Positions 1 through 5,827 of a DNA stretch of 6,522 bases are shown piece after piece. The stretch covers positions 1 to 6,522 of the forward strand of contig JAAFJZ010000142.1 in the NCBI GenBank assembly GCA_013298205.1, in the 5' to 3' direction. The notes below the pieces were generated by a model, which saw only the letters and a program-made list of their open reading frames with translations, did not search any database and was not told the origin of the DNA. The position numbers were made by a program, and so were the translations under genes. The stretch comes from Cytophagales bacterium. GTDB lineage: Bacteria > Bacteroidota > Bacteroidia > Cytophagales > UBA9547. Every line of letters begins with the position of its first letter. Position 1 is the first letter of the stretch.

Positions 1-531
1 TTAATTATTTTGGATGAAATTGGCAGGGGAACAAGTACTTATGATGGTATTTCCATCGCTTGGGCAATTGTAGAATATTTACATGAAAATAAAAAAGGTA
101 AGGCAAAAACACTTTTTGCAACCCATTACCATGAACTTGACCAAATAGCTTCAAAATTAGTTCGGGTAAAAAACTTCCATGTTTCAGTAAAAGAATGGGA
201 TAACAAAGTGATTTTTTTAAGAAAAATGAAAGAAGGCGGAAGTGGGCATAGCTTCGGGCTCAATGTAGCCCAAATGGCAGGAATGCCTAATGAAATTCTC
301 ATCAGGGCTCAAGAAATTTTAAGTCAGTTGGAGCAAACCAAAGACCAAACTACTACCGAAAAAATATCGAAAATCACCAAAAAAGAGTACCAACTTAGCC
401 TTTTTGAAGCCAATGACCCTTCATATCTGAAAATCAAAGAAATATTGGGTCAGATAGAAATCAATGCTATTACGCCTGTAGAGGCATTGTTGAAACTTAA
501 TGAGCTTAAAAAGTGGAGTATAATAAAATAA
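1..531 (+). CDS. mutS: DNA mismatch repair protein MutS, C-terminal part (5' end outside window)
   Basis: This is the last 176 residues of MutS, the ATPase that recognises mispaired bases and starts mismatch repair. The reading frame is open from base 1, so the gene begins upstream; the TTG at base 10 is an internal leucine codon, not a start. Visible are the Walker B segment (LDEIGRGTSTYDG, visible residues 4-16), the ATHYHEL switch histidine segment that follows it, and the SFGLNVAQMAGMP helix-turn-helix near residue 85, which forms part of the dimer interface in MutS proteins. The C-terminus carries the usual QLSLFE segment followed by a TPVEALLKLNELKK helix, as in MutS1. These features favour MutS over MutS2, which would carry a Smr domain. 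The stop TAA is followed directly by an A/T-only palindrome (532-545). The next gene has its own promoter, so mutS probably ends its transcript here. The identification is very secure; only the missing N-terminal part cannot be judged. Confidence 0.97.
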   Translation, partial: LIILDEIGRGTSTYDGISIAWAIVEYLHENKKGKAKTLFATHYHELDQIASKLVRVKNFHVSVKEWDNKVIFLRKMKEGGSGHSFGLNVAQMAGMPNEILIRAQEILSQLEQTKDQTTTEKISKITKKEYQLSLFEANDPSYLKIKEILGQIEINAITPVEALLKLNELKKWSIIK

Positions 532-545
532 AAAAATTAATTTTT
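532..545. repeat. A/T-only 14-bp palindrome after the mutS stop codon
   Basis: AAAAATTAATTTTT is a perfect palindrome starting on the base after the mutS stop. It shares the 12-bp core AAAATTAATTTT with the palindrome at the end of the RluD-like gene (5479-5492). It could help end mutS transcription, but a stem made only of A-U pairs with no loop is weak, so that role is a guess. In such A+T-rich DNA it may also be chance. Confidence 0.4.
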
Positions 546-551
546 AAAAAG

Positions 552-583
552 TTGTGCATAAAACGTTTTATTTTATAATTTTG
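552..583 (+). promoter_or_regulatory. Bacteroidota-type promoter for the Bor-like gene
   Basis: TTG at 552-554 (the -33 element) and TAATTTTG at 576-583 (the -7 element, consensus TAnnTTTG) are separated by 19 bp. This matches the known housekeeping sigma factor promoter of Bacteroidota. Transcription should start near 590, giving a leader of about 20 nt before the ATG at 612. The leader is A/T-rich with no Shine-Dalgarno sequence, as is normal in this phylum. The same spacing recurs at 2731-2760 and 5828-5857. Confidence 0.72.
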
Positions 584-611
584 TATAATTAATCAATTAA
601 ACAATTTTATA

Positions 612-893
612 ATGAAAAAATCTATTATTACAATCGCCTTAATCGGCTCAATGCTTAGCTTACAATCGTGTATGATCAACACAGCTGTTGTAGGAAAAGG
701 TGGTACTACTGAAGCAGCAAGAGGAAAATCTTGGTACATACTTATGAATAGAATTTCTGAGGTAGATACAAAAGCTTTAGCTGGTGGTGCAACTGATTAT
801 ACTATTGATTTCAGAACAAATTTTGTAGATATGCTTATATCTGGTATTACTTTTAGCATTGTAGGTTCAAGAACTGTGATCATCAAAAAATAG
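612..893 (+). CDS. Small Bor-like lipoprotein
   Basis: A 93-residue protein with a lipoprotein signal peptide: a KK start, a hydrophobic stretch (residues 5-16) and a lipobox LQSC, with C20 as the acylated cysteine. The mature part is about 74 residues. It has a WYILMNRISEVD segment (41-52), AGGATDY (57-63), and NFVDMLISGITFSI (70-83). This order (aromatic segment, GGA motif, [TN]FV[DN]xL then IT) is that of the Bor family, named after the phage lambda Bor lipoprotein, of which chromosomal relatives occur in Bacteroidota. The GIYxP motif usually seen near the end of Bor proteins is not preserved here (SIVGS instead). Lambda Bor is an outer-membrane lipoprotein linked to serum resistance; nothing in the window shows what this one does. 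It is a single-gene unit with its own promoter and a terminator about 14 bp after the stop. There is no sign of phage genes nearby. The assignment rests on motif recall rather than a search. Confidence 0.75.
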   Translation: MKKSIITIALIGSMLSLQSCMINTAVVGKGGTTEAARGKSWYILMNRISEVDTKALAGGATDYTIDFRTNFVDMLISGITFSIVGSRTVIIKK

Positions 894-906
894 GTTAAAT
901 TCCTTT

Positions 907-937
907 CTGCCTACGAGAAATTGTAGGCAGTTTTTTT
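907..937 (+). terminator. Rho-independent terminator of the Bor-like gene
   Basis: CTGCCTAC (907-914) and GTAGGCAG (923-930) form a perfect 8-bp stem with an 8-nt loop, followed at once by seven Ts (931-937). This is a textbook intrinsic terminator for the + strand gene ending at 893. On the minus strand the stem is not followed by a T run, so it should not serve trpC, which converges on it. Confidence 0.9.
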
Positions 938-967
938 ATCTTATTTTTTTATGACTAATAAAAACAA

Positions 968-1750
968 TCAAATCATCCCTATCAATTTCTCACAATTTCC
1001 GATTGGGTCTTTGGTTTGCATGAAAGCTTCTCCTATTAAAAAACCAGTAAATCCACTTTTTCTTAAATGAATAATGGCTTCAGGTTTGCTAATGCCACTT
1101 TCTGAAATTCGGGTCATATTTTGAGGTAAAATACCCGATATTTCTACCGAACGATTAATATCAACAGTAAAATCCTCCAAATTTCTATTGTTTACCCCAA
1201 TGATGTCTATATATTCGTTCAAATAAGGCTCTACTTCACTTTTTTCTTTTACTTCAAGTAAGGTTTCTAAGCCTAATTTTTTGGCACAAACGGCAAACTC
1301 ATGTACTTCTTTCGGACTTAATGATGCTGCGATAAGTAAAACAACATCTGCTCCGATGGCTTTGGCTTCATAAATTTGAGATGTATCTACAATAAAATCT
1401 TTTCTCAAAATAGGCGTAAAAGGATTGGTTTTTCGTGCCGACAACAAATCAGGAATGCCACCTCCAAAATACGTGTAATCGGTTAAAATAGAAAGAGCCG
1501 ATACTCCTGCATCTACATAACCTTTTGTGATGATTTCAGGTTTGGCATTTGCATCAAAAATACCTTTTGAAGGCGATTTTCTTTTAAACTCGGCTATAAT
1601 TCCCTTGCTAGTTTGGGCATCTAAAAGCTTTTTTAAAGAAATTGTTTCTCTACCAAAATCAGGAAATGATTCCCAATAAGCTAAATTTTTCCCTTTTATG
1701 TTTTCTATTTCTTTTCTTTTATGATTGGTGATTTCTAGTAAAATATTCAT
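968..1750 (-). CDS. trpC: Indole-3-glycerol-phosphate synthase
   Basis: This 260-residue enzyme converts 1-(2-carboxyphenylamino)-1-deoxyribulose 5-phosphate to indole-3-glycerol phosphate, with loss of CO2 and water, in tryptophan synthesis in the cytoplasm. It is a single-domain (beta/alpha)8 barrel of the usual length for stand-alone TrpC; there is no TrpF fusion. Family motifs appear in order: AEFKRKSPSKG (53-63, with E54 and K56 matching the catalytic Glu and Lys of known synthases), LRKDF (115-119, catalytic K117), LLEV (164-167, E166), GVNNRNL (185-191, N187), ISESGI (215-220, E217 and S218) and the phosphate-binding LIGEAF (238-243). All expected active-site residues are present, so it should be active. 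The ATG is preceded on its strand by an A/T-rich 10-bp gap after the stop of the upstream membrane protein gene, which suggests co-transcription. No other trp gene lies in the window, although trpC usually sits in a trp operon. Confidence 0.97.
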   Translation of the reverse strand: MNILLEITNHKRKEIENIKGKNLAYWESFPDFGRETISLKKLLDAQTSKGIIAEFKRKSPSKGIFDANAKPEIITKGYVDAGVSALSILTDYTYFGGGIPDLLSARKTNPFTPILRKDFIVDTSQIYEAKAIGADVVLLIAASLSPKEVHEFAVCAKKLGLETLLEVKEKSEVEPYLNEYIDIIGVNNRNLEDFTVDINRSVEISGILPQNMTRISESGISKPEAIIHLRKSGFTGFLIGEAFMQTKDPIGNCEKLIGMI

Positions 1751-1760
1751 TGAGATTTAA

Positions 1761-2435
1761 TTAAAATTTGCCAACGAGAAGTTTTGCACAAAAAGTAGGT
1801 GATGAAAAAGGGGACGAGTTATTGAAATAGATATTAATTTCATTTAATCCCCCTGCATAAATAAAACCCATCCCGGCTGCTATTCTAAGCCATTGGGTGA
1901 TATTAAATTGGGCTTGCAGTTCTGGCATGACCACAAAAACATGATCTGCAAAAACATCTTTTTTGGTTGCGCCCGTGCTCGAGTAGAAATTCCAGGCTAC
2001 ATCTCCTACACCCAATTTATTAAAAATCCCTACATTTATCATCTTTTTGCTCAATAAAATGTAGCCCATCATCACACCATAATGTGCAAAGCTAAGTTTT
2101 CTAATTGAATCATTTACAGATGAGGTTTTGGTGTAAATTTTGAAATCTGGCGATAAAGAGCTGGCATATAAACCCAAAGCGTATTTTTTATTAATCAATG
2201 CATAAAGTTCTACACCCAAATAAAGTTGAAAATAGCCATCTGTTTGCGCCATATATATATTCGGACCACCTGCTAAGCTTAAGGAATTTAGCTTTCCTTC
2301 CCCTTTTCTAAAAAGACTCTTAGTTTCGGTAGAATCTTGGGCACTGCTTACAAAAGATAGTAATATTAAAGATTGGAGTATAAAAAGCTTTGCAGTTTTG
2401 AAGTTTAAAAAGGAGAATACAGTCATTAAGTTCAT
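1761..2435 (-). CDS. Secreted, probable outer-membrane beta-barrel protein of unknown function
   Basis: I cannot name this 224-residue protein. It begins with a long export signal: an N-terminal region with K13 and K16, a hydrophobic core (about 17-29) and a signal peptidase I site in SSAQD, probably cutting after A32. M4 is a possible alternative start and would shorten the rather long leader. The mature part alternates hydrophobic and polar residues and is rich in glycine and aromatics (FQLYLGVELYAL 69-80, YALGLYASS 85-93, MMGYILLSKK 122-131, WLRIAAGMGFIYAGG 182-196). It ends in the phenylalanine of LLVGKF, typical of the last strand of an outer-membrane barrel. About 190 mature residues would fit a barrel of 8 to 10 strands. 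It resembles, from memory, uncharacterised barrel-like proteins common in Bacteroidota. It lies 10 bp upstream of trpC and is probably on the same transcript; no functional link to tryptophan synthesis is evident. The export signal is strong evidence; the barrel fold is inference. Confidence 0.8.
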   Translation of the reverse strand: MNLMTVFSFLNFKTAKLFILQSLILLSFVSSAQDSTETKSLFRKGEGKLNSLSLAGGPNIYMAQTDGYFQLYLGVELYALINKKYALGLYASSLSPDFKIYTKTSSVNDSIRKLSFAHYGVMMGYILLSKKMINVGIFNKLGVGDVAWNFYSSTGATKKDVFADHVFVVMPELQAQFNITQWLRIAAGMGFIYAGGLNEINIYFNNSSPFSSPTFCAKLLVGKF

Positions 2436-2454
2436 AAATTATGAATTGGAAATA

Positions 2455-2487
2455 CAAATTTACATAGCTAGCACCAAAAAAACACAA
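2455..2487 (-). promoter_or_regulatory. Possible promoter for the barrel-like gene and trpC
   Basis: Read on the minus strand, TAAATTTG (plus-strand positions 2455-2462) fits the TAnnTTTG -7 element. A TTG (2485-2487) lies upstream with 22 bp between them, slightly longer than the 19 bp of the other promoters here. The ATG at 2435 would follow a leader of only a dozen or so bases. The -7 box is convincing; the -33 box lies in an A-rich run where a match is easy by chance. Confidence 0.45.
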
Positions 2488-2564
2488 AAAATTAACTAAA
2501 CATCAATTTTATTACTTTCTATCTTTGAGTTAAATCTAAAATATAATTTTTATTAAACTTTTTT

Positions 2565-2647
2565 GCGTGAAGGATAGAGCGAAAAGCCCACAGTGAGGTA
2601 CGAACGAGGACTTGTAGCGATAGCCTGACCCTTTTCGGGGCACGCCC
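2565..2647 (+). ncRNA. Structured intergenic element, possibly an interspersed Bacteroidota repeat or small RNA
   Basis: About 83 bases with much higher G+C content than the flanks. The ends pair: GCGTG (2565-2569) with CACGC (2641-2645). Inside, two near-identical motifs, AGCGAAAAGCC (2578-2588) and AGCGATAGCC (2616-2625), sit symmetrically on either side of a possible hairpin (ACAGT 2590-2594 with ACTTGT 2610-2615, one bulge). A second small hairpin follows: CCC (2629-2631), then GGG within 2637-2640. An alternative 7-bp pairing, CGAAAAG (2580-2586) with CTTTTCG (2631-2637), competes with it. From memory, the pattern (GCGTGA, two AGCG-A-AGCC motifs, ACTTGTAGCG, CACGCCC) resembles elements scattered between genes in many Bacteroidota genomes; I could not check this. 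The strand is chosen by that resemblance. It lies between diverging genes, so it is not an obvious terminator for either. There is no open frame and no tRNA-like T-loop. Its function is unknown; the structure is hand-drawn and not energy-tested. Confidence 0.5.
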
Positions 2648-2730
2648 AATTATTTTTATTTTTTACCAATTTATTAGTGGTGTTTGAATTTTAGAATTTT
2701 AACATGATGTGTAATATGGAATCAATAAAG

Positions 2731-2760
2731 TTGTATTCGCTCTATTATACACTATATTTG
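2731..2760 (+). promoter_or_regulatory. Bacteroidota-type promoter for the ABC-F gene
   Basis: TTG at 2731-2733 and TATATTTG at 2753-2760 are 19 bp apart and match the TTG and TAnnTTTG elements. The expected transcription start near 2767 leaves a leader of only about 11 nt before the ATG at 2778. That is too short for a leader-based control element, so the structured element further upstream would lie outside a transcript from this promoter. Confidence 0.75.
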
Positions 2761-2777
2761 CCAAAAAATTAAAAATA

Positions 2778-4391
2778 ATGATTAGTGTTTCCAATCTCTC
2801 CTTGCGCTTTGGCAAGAGAGTATTATTTGATGATGTAAATTTAAAATTTAACCAAGGCAATTGCTATGGCGTAATTGGTGCCAATGGTGCTGGCAAATCT
2901 ACGTTTATAAAAATACTTTCTAGTGAAATAGACCCTACTACTGGCTCGGTAGCCATCACACCGGGTGAGCGTATGGCGGTGCTCAAACAAAATCACTTTG
3001 AGTATGAGGAAACCCAAGTGCTTCAAGTCGTAATGATGGGGCATAAAGATTTGTGGAAAATAATTCAAGAAAAAGATGCCATCTATGCCAAAGAAGATTT
3101 TACAGAGGAAGATGGAATAAAGGCATCAGAATTGGAAGGTAAGTTTGCCGAAATGGACGGTTGGAATGCGGAAAGCAACGCTGGAAGTCTTTTAGGTGGT
3201 TTGGGTATAAGCGAATCGATTCATTACTCCAATATGTCGGAACTAAGTGGAAATCAAAAAGTTCGTGTGCTTTTGGCGCAAGCTTTATTTGGAAATCCTG
3301 AAATACTTCTGCTTGATGAGCCTACCAATGATTTGGATGTAGAAACGATTTCTTGGCTGGAAAATTTTCTTGCTGAATATAAAAATTTGGTGATTGTAGT
3401 TTCGCATGACCGACATTTTCTCGATTCTGTTTGTACACATATGGTGGACGTGGACTTTGGGAAAATCAAGATTTATAGTGGCAATTACACGTTTTGGTAT
3501 GAATCTAGTCAGCTAGCTTTGAGGCAAAAATCTGATCAGAATAAGAAAAACGAAGAAAAAAGAAAGGAATTACAAGCTTTTATCGAGCGTTTTAGTGCGA
3601 ATATGTCGAAATCTAAACAAACGACAAGTCGCAAAAAAATACTTGAAAAGCTTACTGTGGACGGCATAGAACCTTCTACAAGAAAATATCCAGGAATTAT
3701 TTTTAAGCCCGAAAGAGAAGCAGGAAACCAGATTTTGAAAGTGGAGAATTTTCAAAAATCTCATGGTGGCAAAAAACTTTTTTCAAATATGAATTTTAAT
3801 ATTGAAAAAGGAGATAAGATAGGCATACTTTCGCAAGATAGTGTAGCCATAAATGCTTTTTTTGAAATTATTTCGGGAGCAGAAAAAGCCGATGCTGGAG
3901 AATATACCTGGGGTGTAACTATCAATAAAGCCTATTTGCCGAATGACAACCATACATTTTTTGATAATGATTTGAATCTTGTAGATTGGTTGAGGCAATT
4001 TTCGGTAGAAAAAGATGAATCTTTTATCCGTGGATTTTTGGGTAGAATGCTCTTTTCGGGAGAGGAAACACTCAAAAAATGCAAAGTACTTTCTGGAGGC
4101 GAAAAAGTGAGGTGTATGTTGAGCAAAATGATGCTTTCTAATGCTAACTTGCTTTTACTAGACGAACCTACCAATCACCTTGATTTAGAGTCTATTACAG
4201 CTTTTAACAATAACTTAAAAGATTTCCCTGGCACTATTATTCTTGCCACACATGACCATGAGTTTATGCAAACCATAGCCAACCGTATCATTGAAATTAC
4301 GCCTAAAGGAATCATTGACAAAAAAATGAGCTATGATGAATATTTGGAAATTCCAGATTTAGCTGAAATAAGAGCCAAAATGTATAATTAA
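2778..4391 (+). CDS. ABC-F family ATPase, YbiT-type
   Basis: A 537-residue soluble protein with two ATP-binding cassettes and no membrane segments, the layout of ABC-F proteins, which bind the ribosomal E site and adjust or rescue translation. The length and the LEITP-like end (IIEITPKGIID, 504-514) suggest the YbiT subgroup. Cassette 1 has Walker A GANGAGKST (34-42), signature LSGNQ (156-160), Walker B LLLDEPTND (177-185) and switch H210. The charged inter-domain linker (about 245-300, with KKNEEKRKEL and SKSKQTTSRKK) is the part that reaches into the ribosome in this family. Cassette 2 has signature LSGGE (438-442), Walker B LLLLDEPTNH (458-467) and switch H492. However, its Walker A is lost: SQDSVAINA (352-360) stands where GxxGxGKST should be, and I358 replaces the lysine. 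From memory, some Bacteroidota relatives show a similar change. It has its own promoter, and the RluD-like gene starts 43 bp downstream. A role in antibiotic resistance is not indicated. Confidence 0.93.
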   Translation: MISVSNLSLRFGKRVLFDDVNLKFNQGNCYGVIGANGAGKSTFIKILSSEIDPTTGSVAITPGERMAVLKQNHFEYEETQVLQVVMMGHKDLWKIIQEKDAIYAKEDFTEEDGIKASELEGKFAEMDGWNAESNAGSLLGGLGISESIHYSNMSELSGNQKVRVLLAQALFGNPEILLLDEPTNDLDVETISWLENFLAEYKNLVIVVSHDRHFLDSVCTHMVDVDFGKIKIYSGNYTFWYESSQLALRQKSDQNKKNEEKRKELQAFIERFSANMSKSKQTTSRKKILEKLTVDGIEPSTRKYPGIIFKPEREAGNQILKVENFQKSHGGKKLFSNMNFNIEKGDKIGILSQDSVAINAFFEIISGAEKADAGEYTWGVTINKAYLPNDNHTFFDNDLNLVDWLRQFSVEKDESFIRGFLGRMLFSGEETLKKCKVLSGGEKVRCMLSKMMLSNANLLLLDEPTNHLDLESITAFNNNLKDFPGTIILATHDHEFMQTIANRIIEITPKGIIDKKMSYDEYLEIPDLAEIRAKMYN

Positions 4392-4434
4392 GTCAAAACT
4401 AAACGTACGTACTTAATTAGCAATAATTTTAAAA

Positions 4435-5481
4435 ATGGAAGAAATAATACCTATAGATGAAGCCAATGAACCCAATGAAGAAGAGCTTTTTGAGCATCAT
4501 AGGGTTGTAGTAGATAAAGGTCAAGCTCCTTTGCGACTTGATAAGTTTTTGCAGGACAGAATAAAAAATGCGAGCCGAAACAAATTGCAAAACGCGATTG
4601 AAGCTGAAACCGTAAAAGTAAATGACCAAACGGTAAAATCTAATTATAAGGTAAAACCAGACGATGTTATCACTTTATTTTTACACCATCCGCCTAGAGA
4701 TACTGAGGTTTACCCTGAAAATATCCCATTGGATATTGTGTATGAAGACGATTCTTTTTTAATTGTAAACAAAGCCCCTAATATGGTCGTGCATCCCGCA
4801 CATGGCAATTGGTCGGGCACTTTGGTAAATGCCTTGGTATATCATTTCAATAATTTGCCTACCATTCAAAATGGATCGGGCAGACCGGGTCTCGTACACC
4901 GCATAGATAAAGATACTTCTGGACTTTTGGTGATTTCAAAAACAGATTTTGCCATGACATTTTTGGCAAAACAGTTTTTTGAGCATACCATAGAGCGTAC
5001 CTATTATGCGCTAATTTGGGGAATACCTAAAGAAATGAATGGCACGATTAAAACCTATTTGAGCCGGAGCCCTACCGATAGAAAAGTAATGGCGGTAACC
5101 AAAAATGAAGAAACAGGAAAACTTGCCGTTACGCATTATAAAGTATTGGAGACTTTTAAAAACTTCTCTCTTATTCAATGTAATTTAGAAACAGGGCGCA
5201 CCCACCAAATTCGTGTGCACATGAAACATTTGGGTCATTCTATTTTTGGAGACGAAACGTATGGAGGCACTTCTATATCAAGAGGGCAGTCGATAGGTAG
5301 TTATAAAGATTTTATTGAGAAAACTTTCAGAATAATGCCTAGGCAAGCATTACACGCCAAAAGTTTGGGTTTTGTACATCCTGAAACCCGCAAATGGGTA
5401 CAATTTGACTCCGTTTTGCCAAAAGATTTTACTGATGTTTTGGATAAAATACGTAATTATTTTGCTGAGTCTGTGGTGTAA
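4435..5481 (+). CDS. rluD: RluA-family 23S rRNA pseudouridine synthase, RluD-type
   Basis: This 348-residue enzyme isomerises uridine to pseudouridine in RNA. The RluD type acts on helix 69 of 23S rRNA, next to the decoding centre. An S4 RNA-binding domain (about 32-80, RLDKFLQDRI then KVNDQTVKSNYKVKPDDVI) precedes the catalytic domain. The RluA signature is HRIDKDTSGLLV (155-166), with D158 the expected catalytic aspartate. Downstream are LETGRTHQIRVHM (251-263) and RQALHAKSLGFVHP (303-316), both usual in the family. The first 20 or so residues are acidic and variable. A linker at about 278-300 is longer than in Escherichia coli RluD but is normal, as I recall, in Bacteroidota. The exact target site is inferred from family type, since RluA-family members are easily confused, and the symbol is tentative for that reason. 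No TAnnTTTG box lies in the 43-bp gap before it, so it is probably transcribed with the ABC-F gene. Confidence 0.93.
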   Translation: MEEIIPIDEANEPNEEELFEHHRVVVDKGQAPLRLDKFLQDRIKNASRNKLQNAIEAETVKVNDQTVKSNYKVKPDDVITLFLHHPPRDTEVYPENIPLDIVYEDDSFLIVNKAPNMVVHPAHGNWSGTLVNALVYHFNNLPTIQNGSGRPGLVHRIDKDTSGLLVISKTDFAMTFLAKQFFEHTIERTYYALIWGIPKEMNGTIKTYLSRSPTDRKVMAVTKNEETGKLAVTHYKVLETFKNFSLIQCNLETGRTHQIRVHMKHLGHSIFGDETYGGTSISRGQSIGSYKDFIEKTFRIMPRQALHAKSLGFVHPETRKWVQFDSVLPKDFTDVLDKIRNYFAESVV

Positions 5482-5492
5482 AATTAATTTTA
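5479..5492. repeat. Palindrome spanning two convergent stop codons
   Basis: TAAAATTAATTTTA is a perfect 14-bp palindrome. Its left end is the TAA stop of the RluD-like gene (+), and its right end is the TAA stop of the small membrane protein gene (-). Only 8 bp lie between the two coding regions. No G+C-rich terminator is visible for either gene, so this A/T-only element or read-through antisense transcription must be considered. Confidence 0.6.
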
Positions 5493-5723
5493 TTCTTCAT
5501 CGTTCAAATTAACATCTGAATTTCTTTTTTTCTTTTTACTTGTTGTGGCTAAAAGAAATGCGCCTGTAATAAAAAAAATCATACTTAACCAAATGTGCAA
5601 ATATAGCTTGTCTTTAAAAATAAATGCTGTAATAAAAAAATAAGGAACAGCTAACATGAATAAAATTCCTGTTAGTTTAAAAATCCAGTGAATGGTTTGA
5701 AAAATAATTTTATGAATATTCAT
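5490..5723 (-). CDS. Small two-helix membrane protein of unknown function
   Basis: A 77-residue protein I do not recognise. Two hydrophobic helices are visible, about residues 14-35 and 40-60, joined by a short FKDKLY turn. They are followed by a very basic KKKKR stretch (63-67) and an acidic tail ending NDEE. By the positive-inside rule both ends should face the cytoplasm, with the short turn outside. The length, hydrophobic pattern, convergent position 8 bp from the RluD-like stop and a credible upstream promoter support a real gene. Its ATG overlaps a run of A/T bases without a ribosome-binding site, as elsewhere here. It follows the oxidoreductase gene on the same strand with a 143-bp gap and probably has its own promoter (5828-5857), so no functional link can be claimed. 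Confidence 0.65.
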   Translation of the reverse strand: MNIHKIIFQTIHWIFKLTGILFMLAVPYFFITAFIFKDKLYLHIWLSMIFFITGAFLLATTSKKKKRNSDVNLNDEE

Positions 5724-5756
5724 ATTTTAATGTAGTTAGTTGTAGCACTACCCAAA

Positions 5757-5777
5757 AGAAAAAATTTAATTTTTTCT
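5757..5777. repeat. A/T-rich inverted repeat between the oxidoreductase and small membrane protein genes
   Basis: AGAAAAAAT (5757-5765) and ATTTTTTCT (5769-5777) are perfect 9-bp arms around a 3-base centre. On the minus strand the stem is followed by TTTT, so it could act as a weak terminator or a leader hairpin in the transcript of the small membrane protein gene. With a single G-C pair the stem would be weak. It lies downstream of the promoter at 5828-5857. Confidence 0.4.
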
Positions 5778-5827
5778 AAATTAAAGTAGATTTTTAAATC
5801 CTTTATAAAAAAATCGCAAAATAATTT

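Larger units (their letters stand above)
2436..2777. other. 342-bp divergent intergenic region
   Basis: This non-coding stretch separates the barrel-like gene (leftwards) from the ABC-F gene (rightwards). It holds a possible leftward promoter (2455-2487), a lone + strand TATCTTTG box (2520-2527), a G+C-richer structured element (2565-2647) and the promoter of the ABC-F gene (2731-2760). The rest is very A+T-rich with no credible coding frame. The G+C-rich block stands out sharply from its surroundings. Confidence 0.85.

Noticed and set aside
10..12. TTG as the start codon of the first gene
   Set aside because: The codon lies inside the MutS Walker B segment and the frame is open to base 1, so the gene simply enters from outside the window.
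2565..2647. A tRNA gene
   Set aside because: The size is right, but there is no GTTC-type T-loop, no 7-bp acceptor stem and no recognisable anticodon arm.
2841..4174. Several minus-strand open frames of 64-80 codons inside the ABC-F gene
   Set aside because: They overlap a clearly coding gene with intact family motifs, have no export or domain features, and no promoter or spacing that suggests expression.
4403..4412. ACGTACGTAC in the gap between the ABC-F and RluD-like genes as an operator
   Set aside because: It is a short simple repeat; no second copy or promoter lies near it, so there is no basis for a regulator site.
4429..4629. Minus-strand 66-codon frame over the start of the RluD-like gene
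   Set aside because: It is the reverse shadow of the acidic N-terminus and S4 domain coding sequence; its F/Y/I-rich content comes from A/T-rich codons read backwards.
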